Made by a program: the position numbers and the translations under genes. Shown here piece by piece: positions 1 to 12,000 of a stretch of DNA of 64,000 bases; the stretch's first letter is position 1; every line of letters begins with the position of its first letter. The notes under the pieces are model-generated. The model searched no databases, had not been told where the DNA came from, and was given only the letters and a program-made list of their open reading frames with translations. The DNA is taken from NCBI GenBank assembly GCA_009869945.1, contig WIXG01000024.1, positions 124,001-188,000 on the forward strand, in the 5' to 3' direction. This DNA is from Mesaphorura yosii (taxonomy: Eukaryota; Arthropoda; Collembola; Poduromorpha; Tullbergiidae).

Positions 1-1854
1 GAGTGAAAGATTGCACGTCAACATGCCGACGAAGAAAACTCTCAGAGGAAAGGAGTGTTTTGCCTGCTGCTCAAAGTTTGCCATGCACAAGCTTCAATCT
101 GTGTAAATGAAAGAATAGAATATTTATAGTGAACGAAATTAGCAGTTTTAAGTGACGGAAATTTTGTGAAGGCAGCAAGTATTTTGATGGAGGATAATTC
201 AGGAAGAGTGCACGCCGTGCCGTGCCATGCGCATCCTCTTCAGTACAGCTTGCACTGTGCTGGAGTGGAAGAAAGGAAGTGAAAAGACAGCGAAGTTTCT
301 CCTAAAGACCCAAACAAAATGAAAATTACTTTCTGGATCGGATCCTCAGTCCACGTCGGAGTAGTCGTTTGGCTTTGCACTGAATGACTTGTATTTAGAA
401 CCGTTTTCGAGTAAATGTTTGCCAATATGCATTCACTTGCAGGATTGGACGGCAGAATTATGTTCCCTTTCAGAGGCAGGTCGGATTCAGGAAAGTATGT
501 TGCAGTGTTTAATAAGACGGGCACAGCAGGGTTCGCGTTCATTCATTCCATTTCATCTTTTCTCGTAGTCTCTTCCGCCTTAATTCAATCATAAGCTGTA
601 ACTAATTCCCGCTCTCGAGCAACAACTTTATTAATGAAAGGTAGTTAAAAGATGGTCGATCTCTGCTTCTAATTCCCTTTGAAGTCGACTCGGAGCTTTT
701 GTTGTGCACTTACAGAAAATTGCCTCTTTTTTCCTCCACCTTGCCCGTCACAGACGGCGATCAGCCTCGATTGGTATTCATGGTGCAGCGATTTTATTTT
801 CTCTTTAGACAACTATTATTTGTTTCTCGAAAACGCCAAGAAAGAATAAATTCAAGATGCGAAATTCCGAAGTGAAGAAGTGGGAGACTCACAAAAGAAA
901 TCACTTTCCATTATTGTGATGAGTGCGAGAATGAAGAATAGATTTAATTATATTAGAGAAGCGGCACAAACTGTCCATTTTGGGTTCTTATACGAAGCTG
1001 CACGTACTCACTACGCGGAAAAGGCGAACAAGATGTATTCTGCGATGCTGAAAGAGGTGGATCTCAAATATTGCACCACTTTTTCTTTCGTTCGTTTTAA
1101 ACTGAAAATGGAAGGGAAATGAACGCCTTTGTGAATCGTAAATGCTACACTTAGCTTGTATGGTGCCTGTATTCCCACTCCTAGATTGCACCATTAATTT
1201 ATTGAGGTTTTATGTACAGCACTTATTCACACTCATTTGTGCTTCTCAAAGCCAACGACCTGAAAATTTGGTGTGCGCAACGAGTTTATCGTCAACACAT
1301 ACAAATTCACCTGCAAAATCACTAATTTTCCATCTCTGCAAGCCAAGTCACTGCGATTCTTCATCCAACGGCAGAGCATGTTTCATAATTTCCGACTCCT
1401 TATGAACGTTATGTGAAAACTCAGAAAGCGTAGTGTGGGTAAACCGTAAGATTGGACGTGTATCTTAATTACACTTTGTAGTCTGTTACACGCTCACAAA
1501 CAATGAATTATGGTTCTAATCTCAATTTAAATCTGGCAGTGGGGAATGTAATAAAGCAGGTTACAAGCGAAGTGAAAAATCTTTCATGTTCTCGCCTGAA
1601 GTGTGGAATTTACTGTTGTGCATAATATTCTGTAGAGACCAACTGCAAGACTCCCTGACTCTGGAGGTCAAAAGTATTTGAGTGGATCCAGAGAATTCAT
1701 TTAATCGTGTCCTTATTCATGCTCTCGCCATGTCTTGTGTGAAGGAAGTGGAAAACTTGATATTCTACGTTTATAAGATTGTATGAAAGTGCAGGCTCCA
1801 TATCTCTGACCTGATTTTCGACTTTGGTTAATCGCTCGGGTTTTCGTTTTACAG
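1..1854 (+). other. Probable intron 1 of nAChR copy 1; no exon found
   Basis: By comparison with copy 2, this should be intron between the signal-peptide exon and the 45-nt exon at 1855. I searched both strands for a counterpart of the [12 protein letters not shown] motif of copy 2 and saw none. Only short chance reading frames occur here. Confidence 0.5.
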
Positions 1855-4800
1855 AACTTGAAGAACCAGATAATGACAACCAATTTGTGGGTGGTGCAGG
1901 TAAGCACTTCAAACTCCTTTTTGTAGGCCATCGTTTTATCCCCGTTCGTACTGAGAATGACAGTACTCAAGTATCGTGTCTTCCATATTCAGCGCTGAAT
2001 TAATCATACTCGGTTAACTGAATAAAAGTTGTTGAGCGGTACAAATGGAGCTCTTCGCTTACAAAAGAGTTTATTAGGATAACAGATGAAATTTATAACG
2101 AGAGGCTGGAACCCACAAACGTGCGTTTAAATTTTGGCCGTAGGTTTCAATCAGAGAGTTTAGCTGTTGTAGTTTACACGATTCGTAATTGGGATTATGC
2201 CGTGGATAATGATACGTCGTCCTACTTGTATTGCCGGAGGCTTCGCATAGCATCTTGCTCCGAAGGACTGGAGGGAGAGAAAGCAAGGAGATAGTTCATG
2301 TTCCATTCGACTAATTGTTGGTCTAAATGCCTAGACTCATAATCGCTCTTCTACATAATTGAGTTATCACATATTTATTCTCACGCAGAGTAAGGAACAT
2401 GTGGTTGAGTGTACAACAAGGGACTAAGGTAGGAAGGAAATGGAATTCGTTCACGAATTCTATCTCACAGAGGACAATATCGTTGGATAAAGTTGTCTCC
2501 TGTTTCACAAGGAAAGAGGCCAACCGATACGTCTACGTATTTGGTACAGTCGTGTGCAACCGCATCGTTGGCCTCAAACCTGCTTTGACGGAAACTGAAC
2601 ACAGTCAAAATACCGGAGAAATGCAAAACTGAAGGAGAAAGAAAAAAGTCATTTTTATTTCCAGAATTTTGGAGTTTAGCTCAGGGGAAATTGCAAATTG
2701 AGCACAGAAATAGAGAACATTAACTTCATTTAGTTGCAACCAGAGTCGGTTATGTGGATATGAACCGTCATAACAATAACACAGTCTGGAATCGGGATCG
2801 AAATAAATGTCGGTAAAATGCTCTTCGATATTCAACCAACAAAAGAATATCGACCACTTTTTAACTTTCTTAGTCCCGTTGCTTCAGTAAATGCTCGCGA
2901 GCTCACCGCTTCAGAGAATTGAGTCGACCATGATTGCTTCCAATTCAGTTTAAATTTCAATTATAAACCTGCGAAATGAGGTTTTATCGACGAAATGAAA
3001 TCACTCAATGAAATTCATTGTGTGGAGACCGAGATTTATTAGAAACCGGAGATTAGTGAGGCGGAGCTGGAAATGCTCTTAGCACGATACTCTGCAAGCG
3101 ATTTATGCTCTCAAGTGCAGGCTTCTAATCCTTCGGTTTGAATTTAGTTTTGGGAAGACTACAAGCTGAAATGGGAACCAAGTGAGTACGGTGGCGTGAA
3201 TATGCTTCATGTGCCTTCAGATCACATCTGGCGGTAAATTCCATGACACACGTATTTATCGTGCAAGGGACATTGCCTATTTCTGCAAATATATTTATGT
3301 ATCTTTTATTACATACGACATCGTGTTCGACGCGGAACCATCGGACGCACAGGCCCGACATAGTGCTCTACAACAAGTAAGTGATAATTACACTCTGTAA
3401 AATGACTTCTCTGTTTGCACAATGAGAATTTAAGCATCCTTGCATCTATATGATTCTACGCGATATCGTTGGCAATGAATAAATATACACCGCTATTCGA
3501 CCTTCCTAATGAGTCATTTACATAATTATGGCGCACTACCACAATGAGTGTAGTAGTGTGAGTGGTCCTAAGCTCGTAAGGACGTTATGTGGTTTCATCA
3601 TTGTTCGGTTAATGTATTAATTATGATTTCATTACACAAAATAGCAGACACAAACTATGCAGTTTGGAGTTTCGTAGAGTAGTTGAACTATTTGCCGGCA
3701 CCAACTCAGCAATAATGGCGAATGACTTCAGTTGTTAACAAGAAACCGGCAGAGTACGGCAGACGCATGGGTGTACAATGGCACAAGTGCTGGAAAATAG
3801 AGCGATAACATAATGCTCTATAAACACGGAAATGAGCAATACAAACAATAACACGATCGCAGAGAATGCTGGGAAGGCAACGAGCGGAGTAATTTCTTCT
3901 CGGAAAGAGAAACAATCAGATTTCGCACTTTCGACTCCTTTGCTCAAGTGGAAGAGTCCGTAACTACAGTACGTAACGCTGCAGCGCCTACGTGCTTCAG
4001 TGAGACAGCAAATCTTGTTACCAGAGATTGCAGACTTCTACTCTGTCTGATGCCTGTCCACAAAGTGCTCTGCTATGTATTTTGTAGTGCATTGTAGACA
4101 ACGCGTAATTTGGAAAGCACGCTTAACTGTCACACTTTCACTTTCATTTGTCTGCCTCAGAGAACTTTTCTTTCTTGAGTCTAGTTACAAGGAACAAGTG
4201 AATTTGGCGAAAGTGGCTCAATGGCATTGCAAGACTGCCGCCAGTTGAGCTGCTTTCTCTCTTATCGTTTTTATACGCCATAATGATAACAGCTTGTATT
4301 GTGCTATTGTGTCTCGACGCTCCAACGTAAATGTCTGCATTACACGACGTAAAGGTGATTTGGATTTGAATGAGGATGTGATCAGAATAGTGAATTGCGC
4401 TCACATATGGCAAATGTCATAAAGTTCACTTCCTGGTCGTCTTTGAGACGTCAATAAACATTACGTCCGCTGCGTCGGAATAAGAAATGAAATGAAATTC
4501 CAGGACCGTATTTGTTTTTGGGAGGCGAAAGTGAAACAAAGCTGGAAATTTAATTCTCCACGTTTCGCCTAAATTATTCGAGTATGAAATTTCATATGAG
4601 GAAACGTGTGTAGTCATTTTTATTCTGCACGCGTGCGAAGTGAAAGCATATTTCCTGAAAGGAGAAGCACATAAATAGATTGACCCCAGCATCTTGGCCA
4701 TAAACTGAATATGGGTTAACAGAGTGTCGCGCCTTGGCAGAGCTAATATTGAGTTGCATTTATTATGATTATTTGCAGTGCTGATGGAAATTTCGAAGTG

Positions 4801-7800
4801 ACACTTGCGACAAAGGCAACTTTGTACAATGACGGAAAAGTGGAATGGAAACCGCCAGCTATTTATAAATCTTCCTGCGAAATCGACGTCGAATATTTTC
4901 CTTTCGATGAACAAACGTGCGTCATGAAGTTTGGAAGCTGGACGTTAGTTCGAACTTTCTCATACCCGGTGATACTTGTTAAAGTTGGTCTCACCTGATT
5001 CAAATTTTTGTTTAATCTTTAGGTATGATGGATTTCAGGTAAAGAGAAGAAAGCTGATACAATCAAGGATCGTTCGCCGAATTTATCTGCTTTAGCTTTT
5101 CAGTTCCTCAAAAATGCGTGCATTATTCAGATGTAAACATAAAATGACAAGATAAAAAGTACGATTCCCACCGCTCATTCGGTCGCGCGAAAGCAGAGCA
5201 GAAATAAAGATTCACTCGCACATTTCTTCGGCGCGTACTTCATTTTGTTTCACTATTTCGAATTCAGCTCGGATTTGAAATTTGCATGCATTCACCTGGT
5301 TCCCACCTGGCCATGCCTTGCACCACGTGATTTGATTTATGTTGCGTAATAAGTTTTACAATCTCAGACGCAGGCTCTGACTTGGAATAAGAAAGCTCGG
5401 GAGAATACTTGCATGCCTTCGTACCTTGCTCTGGCTTTTCTTTGGTGTTTTTTATCCCACCAAAGTGTGTTTCGCTCTGTGCGGTGTGTGCAAGTTACTT
5501 TGTCATTATTACATTATATCCGTCGATATTTACTGCATTTGTATGTCGTTTCTTTCACCTGTGTCGGGATTTCTTCACATTGTCGTGTTACGTCTCCTTC
5601 GAGAAAAGCCATTTTAAAACTAATTGAAAATGATGTCTGCACCTTGTAATCTGTTAAGACTTTTCTGCGCACGTATTTTACCGCTTTACACTATCTCTCG
5701 CTAAGAGAACCTTAGACGGCATTTTCCTTCACCCCACATGCCTTATTTTAACTAGTGCCTATTTCACAGGTGGATCTGAGACATGCCGATGAAGTCAAGG
5801 AGTCGAAGGTTGTGGACATTGGCGTCGACCTGACGGAATTCTACAAGTCTGTCGAATGGGACATTCTCGACGTGCCGGCTGTGCGAAACGAGCGCTACTA
5901 TACGTGTTGTGAGGAACCGTACTTGGACATCACGTTCAACATAACAATGCGAAGGAAAACATTGTTCTACACTGTGAATCTGATCATTCCATGCATGGGC
6001 ATTTCCTTTCTCACCGTCTTGGTTTTTTATTTACCCTCAGACTCCGGAGAGAAAGTGAGTCGCGAATAAATCTATAAGAAATCTTCCGATCGTGGTGTAT
6101 TTCTTTCATCTCCAAACTACAAATAATGTACCAAGTCCTGCGCGTTCATTGTTCGATTTTCGAAGATCGCTCGGTATCGAGAATTTACTATTTTGAAGAT
6201 TACTAAATATTCTTGCTCTGAAGCACTCAAGAGATGTGCGCACGCAAGAATCATGAAATATAAGTCTCATTGTGTGTTTCCTGTAAACGCGTGTTTCATT
6301 TTATTTTTTGTGTTCCAGGTCAGCCTGTCTATATCAATTCTGCTCTCACTTACTGTGTTCTTCTTGCTGCTGGCTGAAATCATTCCTCCGACCAGTCTGG
6401 TCGTACCGTTACTAGGCAAATTTGTGCTGTTCACAATGATACTCGATACCGTCAGGTAGGCACCACGTTGCTCAAACGATTCGCGAATAACGATTCACGG
6501 TTCTTAATTTTACCGCGCTGTGAACAGCATATGTGTCACGGTGGTGGTTCTCAACGTTCACTTCCGGACTCCTCAGACGCACACGATGGCTCCGTGGGTT
6601 CGTCGCGTGTTCTTGCACATACTTCCTAGACTTCTCATGATGAAACGACCTCAGTACTACTTGGAAAGGTATGACAACGGCAGAGGAGAATAATCAAGGC
6701 TCTCAGGATGAACAAATGTCTTAAAAGCTCAACGTTTCCTACCGGCCTTCCTTTTACCTGCACTCATAATGCTTGCCATGTTATTAATCTTGATGATAAA
6801 CCTTCTGGAGTATCACACTTAAATAAAAATAACGATGTGATGTCAAATTGTAATCTTATTATACTCAAGTGCTTAATGCGCTCTGTGCCTCTGTTCCCCA
6901 GACTTGCCAGTAGAAATCCAGACCAGGGTATAAACACCAACACGAGTGCCAGTGGCTGCAGTAGCGAGCGCATCCTCGTGCGCACCTCCACGGGCCTCGA
7001 AATGCGACCAACAATTTCTCTTCACGACTCACTGCGAATGAGAGACATTCATGAGGCGCTGGGAATGGGCGGCAGTAGCGATTATGGAGGATGTCGCTCG
7101 GCACACGACTACTCACCAAGGTACATTATTAATTCGAATGAAAACTTTCTACCTTCCTTACGACCGATCTTCCTGGGTATCATAAATTATTTATATCCAA
7201 CTCTCATTCCTATACTCTAATCTTAATTATTTTTAATGAAAATATTTCTTACAGTGCAACTGACTCCTGAAAGTAAAAAAAAATTGCATAATGCAAGCAA
7301 GAGTTTCGCAAATCATTAGTTTCAGGCTTGCAAATAATAAATGAGAAAGGTAAATATTTAAGCTCACGAAAATCAGTGTGTTTCATGTAACACAAAATGG
7401 CCTCGACCACATTTGAACGACAATAAATCACGATGAAGAAAGTTAAGGCTCATGAGCGAGGTTCGCCGGAGCAAGGAGCACATTAAAAACAGACTCTGCC
7501 ACTTTGGCGGCGATGGTACTGAGTGCCTAAAAATTACATGAGAATGAAACCCAAAGCAGTTCGTAATGACGATGATGACGGAACACAGCTTGCATAAAAT
7601 TCCTAGGTGGAGGTTGTTTCCCGATTTGAGATGAACCAAGCCAAGCTTGGAAGCCGGAAAGAGTTGTAGGCTGTCTGGAAAACCCGCATGAGATCCGTTC
7701 CTGGGCTAGCAAAACAACGTGGTAAATGATCTGAAAACGAAAAGGAGAAAGCTCACAGAAAGTCTTGTCTTGCATGCATTCTAGCCACCGACACTTGGAA

Positions 7801-8659
7801 CCATTCGATTCACCTTATTTCTGCCTCTTCTCGCTTGCATTCAAATTCGGAAGCTACCCAGCACCGGAATTTGTGGCCAGTAAAGTAATTACTCATGATG
7901 ATCCCAAAACAATGTCCCTCTCAGGCTTCATTTATCTCAGCGCTCTGTTAGCGTGTTATCTTATTATTGGTAGACTATTTGATTTGTGTTGTAGTAACGA
8001 GATGGGTACGCTAAATGGGAGTTGCAAGCTGCATGGGATGCCTCCGATCCCTCCACCGCCGATTCCTCCCTCAAGAACGTCGTCTCATCCCTTACTTCGC
8101 TCAAGTTCAAACGATCTTCATGACCACGACGGCGACCATGATGGCCATATGATGGACGATGTTGGACATGGACATCACTCCGCGGCGGCAAGACGCCTCG
8201 GCTGCACTGAAGTTCTCAAGGCATTGGACAGTGTGCGGTTTATTTCCGAGCACACGAGACGGGAAGAAGAATCAATTCGGGTAAATGCTGCACCGCAAAC
8301 AAGACACTTCAGGCATAAATCTGAGTCCTTCAGCAATTGAATACTTCGAAATCCAAACAGAGCGATAATTTTGGCAGGGTTCTCAGTTGCTGAATGAAAC
8401 TAGTTTTATGCCATAAATCTCGTCTCGATTTGCATAAACAAGTCCTGCTGTTCTTTTGTAGGTGAAGGAAGACTGGAAGTACGTGGCGATGGTGTTGGAC
8501 CGGCTCTTTCTGTGGATCTTCACTGTCGCCGTGCTGGTTGGCACGGGTGGCATAATTTTGCAGGCACCAACCTTATATGACGATCGTGAAGCAATAGATG
8601 TTAAATTATCACGCATTGGCATGATTAATACGAAGGGAGGTTTAGCAAGACCTGTATAG
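1855..8659 (+). CDS. Nicotinic acetylcholine receptor alpha subunit, copy 1 (alpha1-alpha4 group; 5'-partial)
   Basis: Ligand-binding subunit of a pentameric cation channel gated by acetylcholine in the plasma membrane. Visible exons: 1855-1899, 3148-3233, 3353-3376, 4779-4943, 5023-5038, 5770-6054, 6319-6455, 6528-6668, 6902-7120, 7995-8280 and 8462-8659. All joins keep one frame, giving 533 residues and a TAG stop. Seen in order: loop D region (NLWVVQFWEDYKL), [12 protein letters not shown], a Cys-loop with 13 residues between cysteines, GSWTYDGF (loop B), YYTCCEEPY (loop C, the vicinal cysteines that define alpha subunits), M1, a canonical M2 ([20 protein letters not shown]), M3, a variable intracellular loop and M4 beginning [20 protein letters not shown]. 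The NIT sequon before M1 is present. The signal-peptide exon was not found in 1-1854; in the sister gene it lies 2.6 kb upstream of this point. Family assignment is very secure, but the exact orthologue (alpha1, 2, 3 or 4) is not. The cys-loop to M3 region reads most like the alpha3-type insect subunits I remember. Confidence 0.95.
3353..3376 (+). other. 24-nt microexon of nAChR copy 1
   Basis: An exon of only 24 bases between acceptor CACAG and donor GTAAGT. It encodes (R)PDIVLYN(N), the loop A strand, with split codons at both ends. The same 24-nt exon exists in copy 2 at 30091-30114, so it predates the duplication. The protein cannot be read through without it. Confidence 0.9.
5023..5038 (+). 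other. 16-nt microexon of nAChR copy 1
   Basis: Acceptor TTTAG, then GTATGATGGATTTCAG, then donor GTAAAG. It supplies the end of the loop B motif (T)YDGFQ between GSWT (exon ending 4943) and VDLRH (exon starting 5770). Skipping it would remove YDGFQ and shift the frame. In copy 2 the same residues sit inside a larger exon with no introns. Confidence 0.85.
7995..8280 (+). other. nAChR copy 1 intracellular-loop exon, proline- and histidine-rich
   Basis: Exon of the M3-M4 loop. The acceptor is placed at GTTGTAG|TAACGAG because it restores the phase and yields (S)[14 protein letters not shown]. That matches [13 protein letters not shown] at the same place in copy 2. A Pro-rich run ([12 protein letters not shown]) follows, then a His/Asp-rich run ([13 protein letters not shown]...HGHH). 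The frame stays open upstream to 7765, so a longer exon cannot be excluded. Confidence 0.75.
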
Positions 8660-9017
8660 AATAAAAATTCTCCCTTGCTACTATGCTGTGCTTATGCTAA
8701 CAATGTAACATCCATAAGGTATTCAAGAAATTGTAAGGCCTATTATATCAAAACCAATCTATTGTCTAGCAGATAGATTTTGCAATGGAAACTGTATTTA
8801 TATGATTGTCTTTCCTCGACCTCTGTACTCCTCACCTCATGTGATTAACCACACTACCAACTAAAGCCAAATGTAATTATGTTAGATAAGCTCTCGGATA
8901 TTCAAGCAACAATTGATATCATTTGGTCCCAAAAGCACAATTGACAATTTAAAGGCTCGCTATTGAGTGTCACAGCTTTCTATCTGGAAAGTTCTGCAAT
9001 GGGACTGTTTCGCTGTC

Positions 9018-9023
9018 AATAAA
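9018..9023 (+). terminator. Candidate poly(A) signal for nAChR copy 1
   Basis: AATAAA 359 bases after the stop codon. Another AATAAA at 8660 directly abuts the stop and is less likely to be the functional one. Confidence 0.45.
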
Positions 9024-12000
9024 ACTTGATTGCAAATTGCAACATTTTAAACACAATCTATACCCTTTTCATAGTCAAGTTCAAGTCTTCTATGAAATCC
9101 AATGCATAGGCAATACAACGCTAATTCCAAGACGCATGAGAGGTAGCAAATCCTAGCGAAACCTATGGAAAGTTCAGAGATTCAAGTCCTCAGTTATGAT
9201 TAAGTGTGATGGTTTAAGAATTAATCATATCCTAATGCTTTAGTGAACCACAATAATATTGATGTCTAATTCATTTCGTTTAAAAGTATTATATTTAAAT
9301 TGTTCATAACGAACAACTACGCGGCGAGGACTTTGAAAAACAAAGAAATAATGAAATAATGATTTCGCCCACGTATGGAAATCAATCGGTGATCAGTATT
9401 TTATCTTGTTTCTTGGCAATATCTGGCAGTATTGCACCATTGGTTTGTAGCGTCATGTGGATGTGACGCGATTTGGATGTAAACAACGTTTTGTCACTCC
9501 TTGCCAAGGGAGAAAGCACAAGACTAGACTATGTTTCTCTGCTTTTAAGTATTCATTTCGTTTTCTTTCCACCTGACACCAAGCTGCCAGAAATGAAATT
9601 GAATCTTCCACGTATCAAGTTAACGGACGTTCTAGTGATGATGTAAAGTGTGCTAGCGCCGTTAATACGCTGAAACTGCTATAGGAGTGTAGGCCTCGTA
9701 TAATTGGAACCATATGTTACGTTTCCTGTTAACAACTTTGTAAACATATGATTACTCTTTCACGTGCTCCAAGTGGCTTACTCCTGTACTCTTCAAATAA
9801 CTGTGCTCAGAAGCTGCTTTATGGTTCTACTTTAATCGGCCATTTCAGTTTTCGCAACCAATCTTCAAACTTAGCAAAGTTAGCGATTTTGACAGGCGTT
9901 TTAAATTGTCTTTACGAGTGCACTACCCTCGTTAGAAAATTGCAGACTCAATTCTCTCAAATACCACCTTGCATAAAAGCACTGTTCCAGCAGAGGTGGT
10001 CTCCAGAAGTGGAGAACATTTCCCTTCTAATCGCTAGCAGTGGCATTGACAGAACTTCTGAGAAACTAGCCGCAGTCCACACTTTATGCGTATTCGAACA
10101 TGAAAATTGATGATATCACTTCATAACTCATTTTTGGGGTTTCTGCAACTGCTAGCTCACATTAGCCTTTCTCAGGTTTGATGGATGGGCCGAGAAGCAG
10201 GGTTCTGGCGTCACGCTTTCCTGGAAACTGACACGAGTTGATGTGTGAGGCTCTCTTGTAAAAATATATCTGTCTAAAGTAACAAATTTGATTGCCGAGC
10301 GGAACGAGCAAGTTCAAATGGAGTCCTTCTCCACTTCTGGGTGAAGGGTTGAGGAGAATTATTGCTGCGTCATGAATTCGTGTAACAAAAGGCATGTAAT
10401 GTAGACATTATCACTTGTGAAATGCGCGACTTGTATTTTGCGAGGCTCACTCGAACGATATTTCAACATGATTCATTATATTGGATTTCGCTCGTCATAC
10501 TGCCGTTCTTACATTTGTGTAGACTTTCAGTCGACTGCGTTTTCTCAATGTACCACCGAGCAATATCGAATTAGAGAATCTTGACATCGTATTTATAATA
10601 CTTTGCGTCAGTGAACGGTTGCAATCGTAGAAGACTAAAAGAGTCATGACATGACATTTAAATGTCCGAACGGACAGAATAACCTCTATTCTGTCTTGCG
10701 AGGTATTCTTGGAAAGGAATTTGCAACTTTATGCCATCATCTTTCGTTACGTGCCCTAATTTGCGTTCCCGGCAACTGAAGCCACCATTTTGAGACCCTA
10801 CAATATGTAATTTCCTTTTTGCACTGCTAGACGAAGTTCCTCTAACTTCTCGGAAAGCCTGACACTCTATTTCAATCAACTTATGAGAATCAGCAGACTG
10901 AATAACGAAAACGAAACATTAATCGAATAACAAAAGTAATTATGATATTGAATTTGACTTCAGTGCTCTAATTTAGAATATTGCCAGAAGAGTGTTGCTC
11001 TATTAAGACCACCATAAACATTTGCTACTAAACGACGTTGCTAAGTTCCACTCGTTCACTTGAGATTCAGAAATGTACTCCTCAATTAATTCCGATGCTG
11101 AGCGACCTTTCACCGCTCGTCGTGGAGAGAGATAACTTGAGGATTCGAGCTCTTATGACTACCAGCTTTTTGTGGAAATGTCAGGAGTTTTCCGTTCAGA
11201 GCACGTGCTGCTTTGCAAACCATCTTATGAAGTTGCATTTCATTCATTTCTACATTTTCTATAAGGAGCTAAGTAGTCAGGCGTCCTTCGCCTTCGTTTC
11301 CCACGGAATCAATACGAAGAGAAAGATTTCGCGAAACCAAAAAATTTGAGAAAGCAAAAAACACTTGACATGCTTTTTTGGCAAAGTGCACTTTCCTGGA
11401 TTCTTTTTGTGACTATTTTTCTTTTCCTATCGTGCGCACGAGCTAAGTACACAACTAGCAATGTTTGTTGTCTGTTCTCTATTTTTCCAAGATGGGTTTG
11501 ACGAAGAGAAAGCACCATTTGCGCTTACGTGTAATTCTTTGGTTTCTTCTCCATCATTTGGAGAAAGTAGCATGTATGAATTCCATGTGTGCCACAACGT
11601 AAAGATAACATCCGGATTACAACAGTCTTGCAGACTCTTAACGCGGTATTTGTATGATAATACGGTTTCAAAGGGGTCACTTGCTTCAGATGGGAGAAAA
11701 CACACGTCTTCTTCCTCACATCTACACCGCTGCTCCGCGATTCTTCCTCTTTCGTGTTTCCTTCTCAACACACTCACTGAACTGTCTGACTTCTTTCTCC
11801 GCACTCGGCACACGTTCTTATTGATTGTATTGAGTTGCGGGAAACCAGTGAAAATCTCTTCTCATCGCAGCAGATAGAATCAGCTCTGTACGTTTATCTC
11901 AGACCAAAAAGGAATTTATTATGCATGCCAGTGTTATTATTGAAGAAAGAGGTCTTTTGTTCGAAGGATGTGGAGCAAAGACGAATGGCAGCAGAAAGTT

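Noticed and set aside
4426-4914. 162-codon minus-strand frame opposite nAChR copy 1
   Set aside because: It lies antisense over the conserved Cys-loop exon and adjoining intron. It is a shadow of the real exon and has no motif.
6764-7119. Minus-strand frames over the copy 1 intracellular-loop exon
   Set aside because: Antisense shadow of exon 6902-7120, whose phase and residues fit the receptor.
7765-7994. Upstream extension of the copy 1 loop exon, with a hydrophobic stretch
   Set aside because: The frame is open, but the hydrophobic residues come from the pyrimidine tract before the acceptor at 7994. The protein beginning there aligns with copy 2.
11427-11877. Overlapping 128- and 138-codon frames on opposite strands
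   Set aside because: About one frame of this length is expected by chance in the window, and neither shows a family motif.
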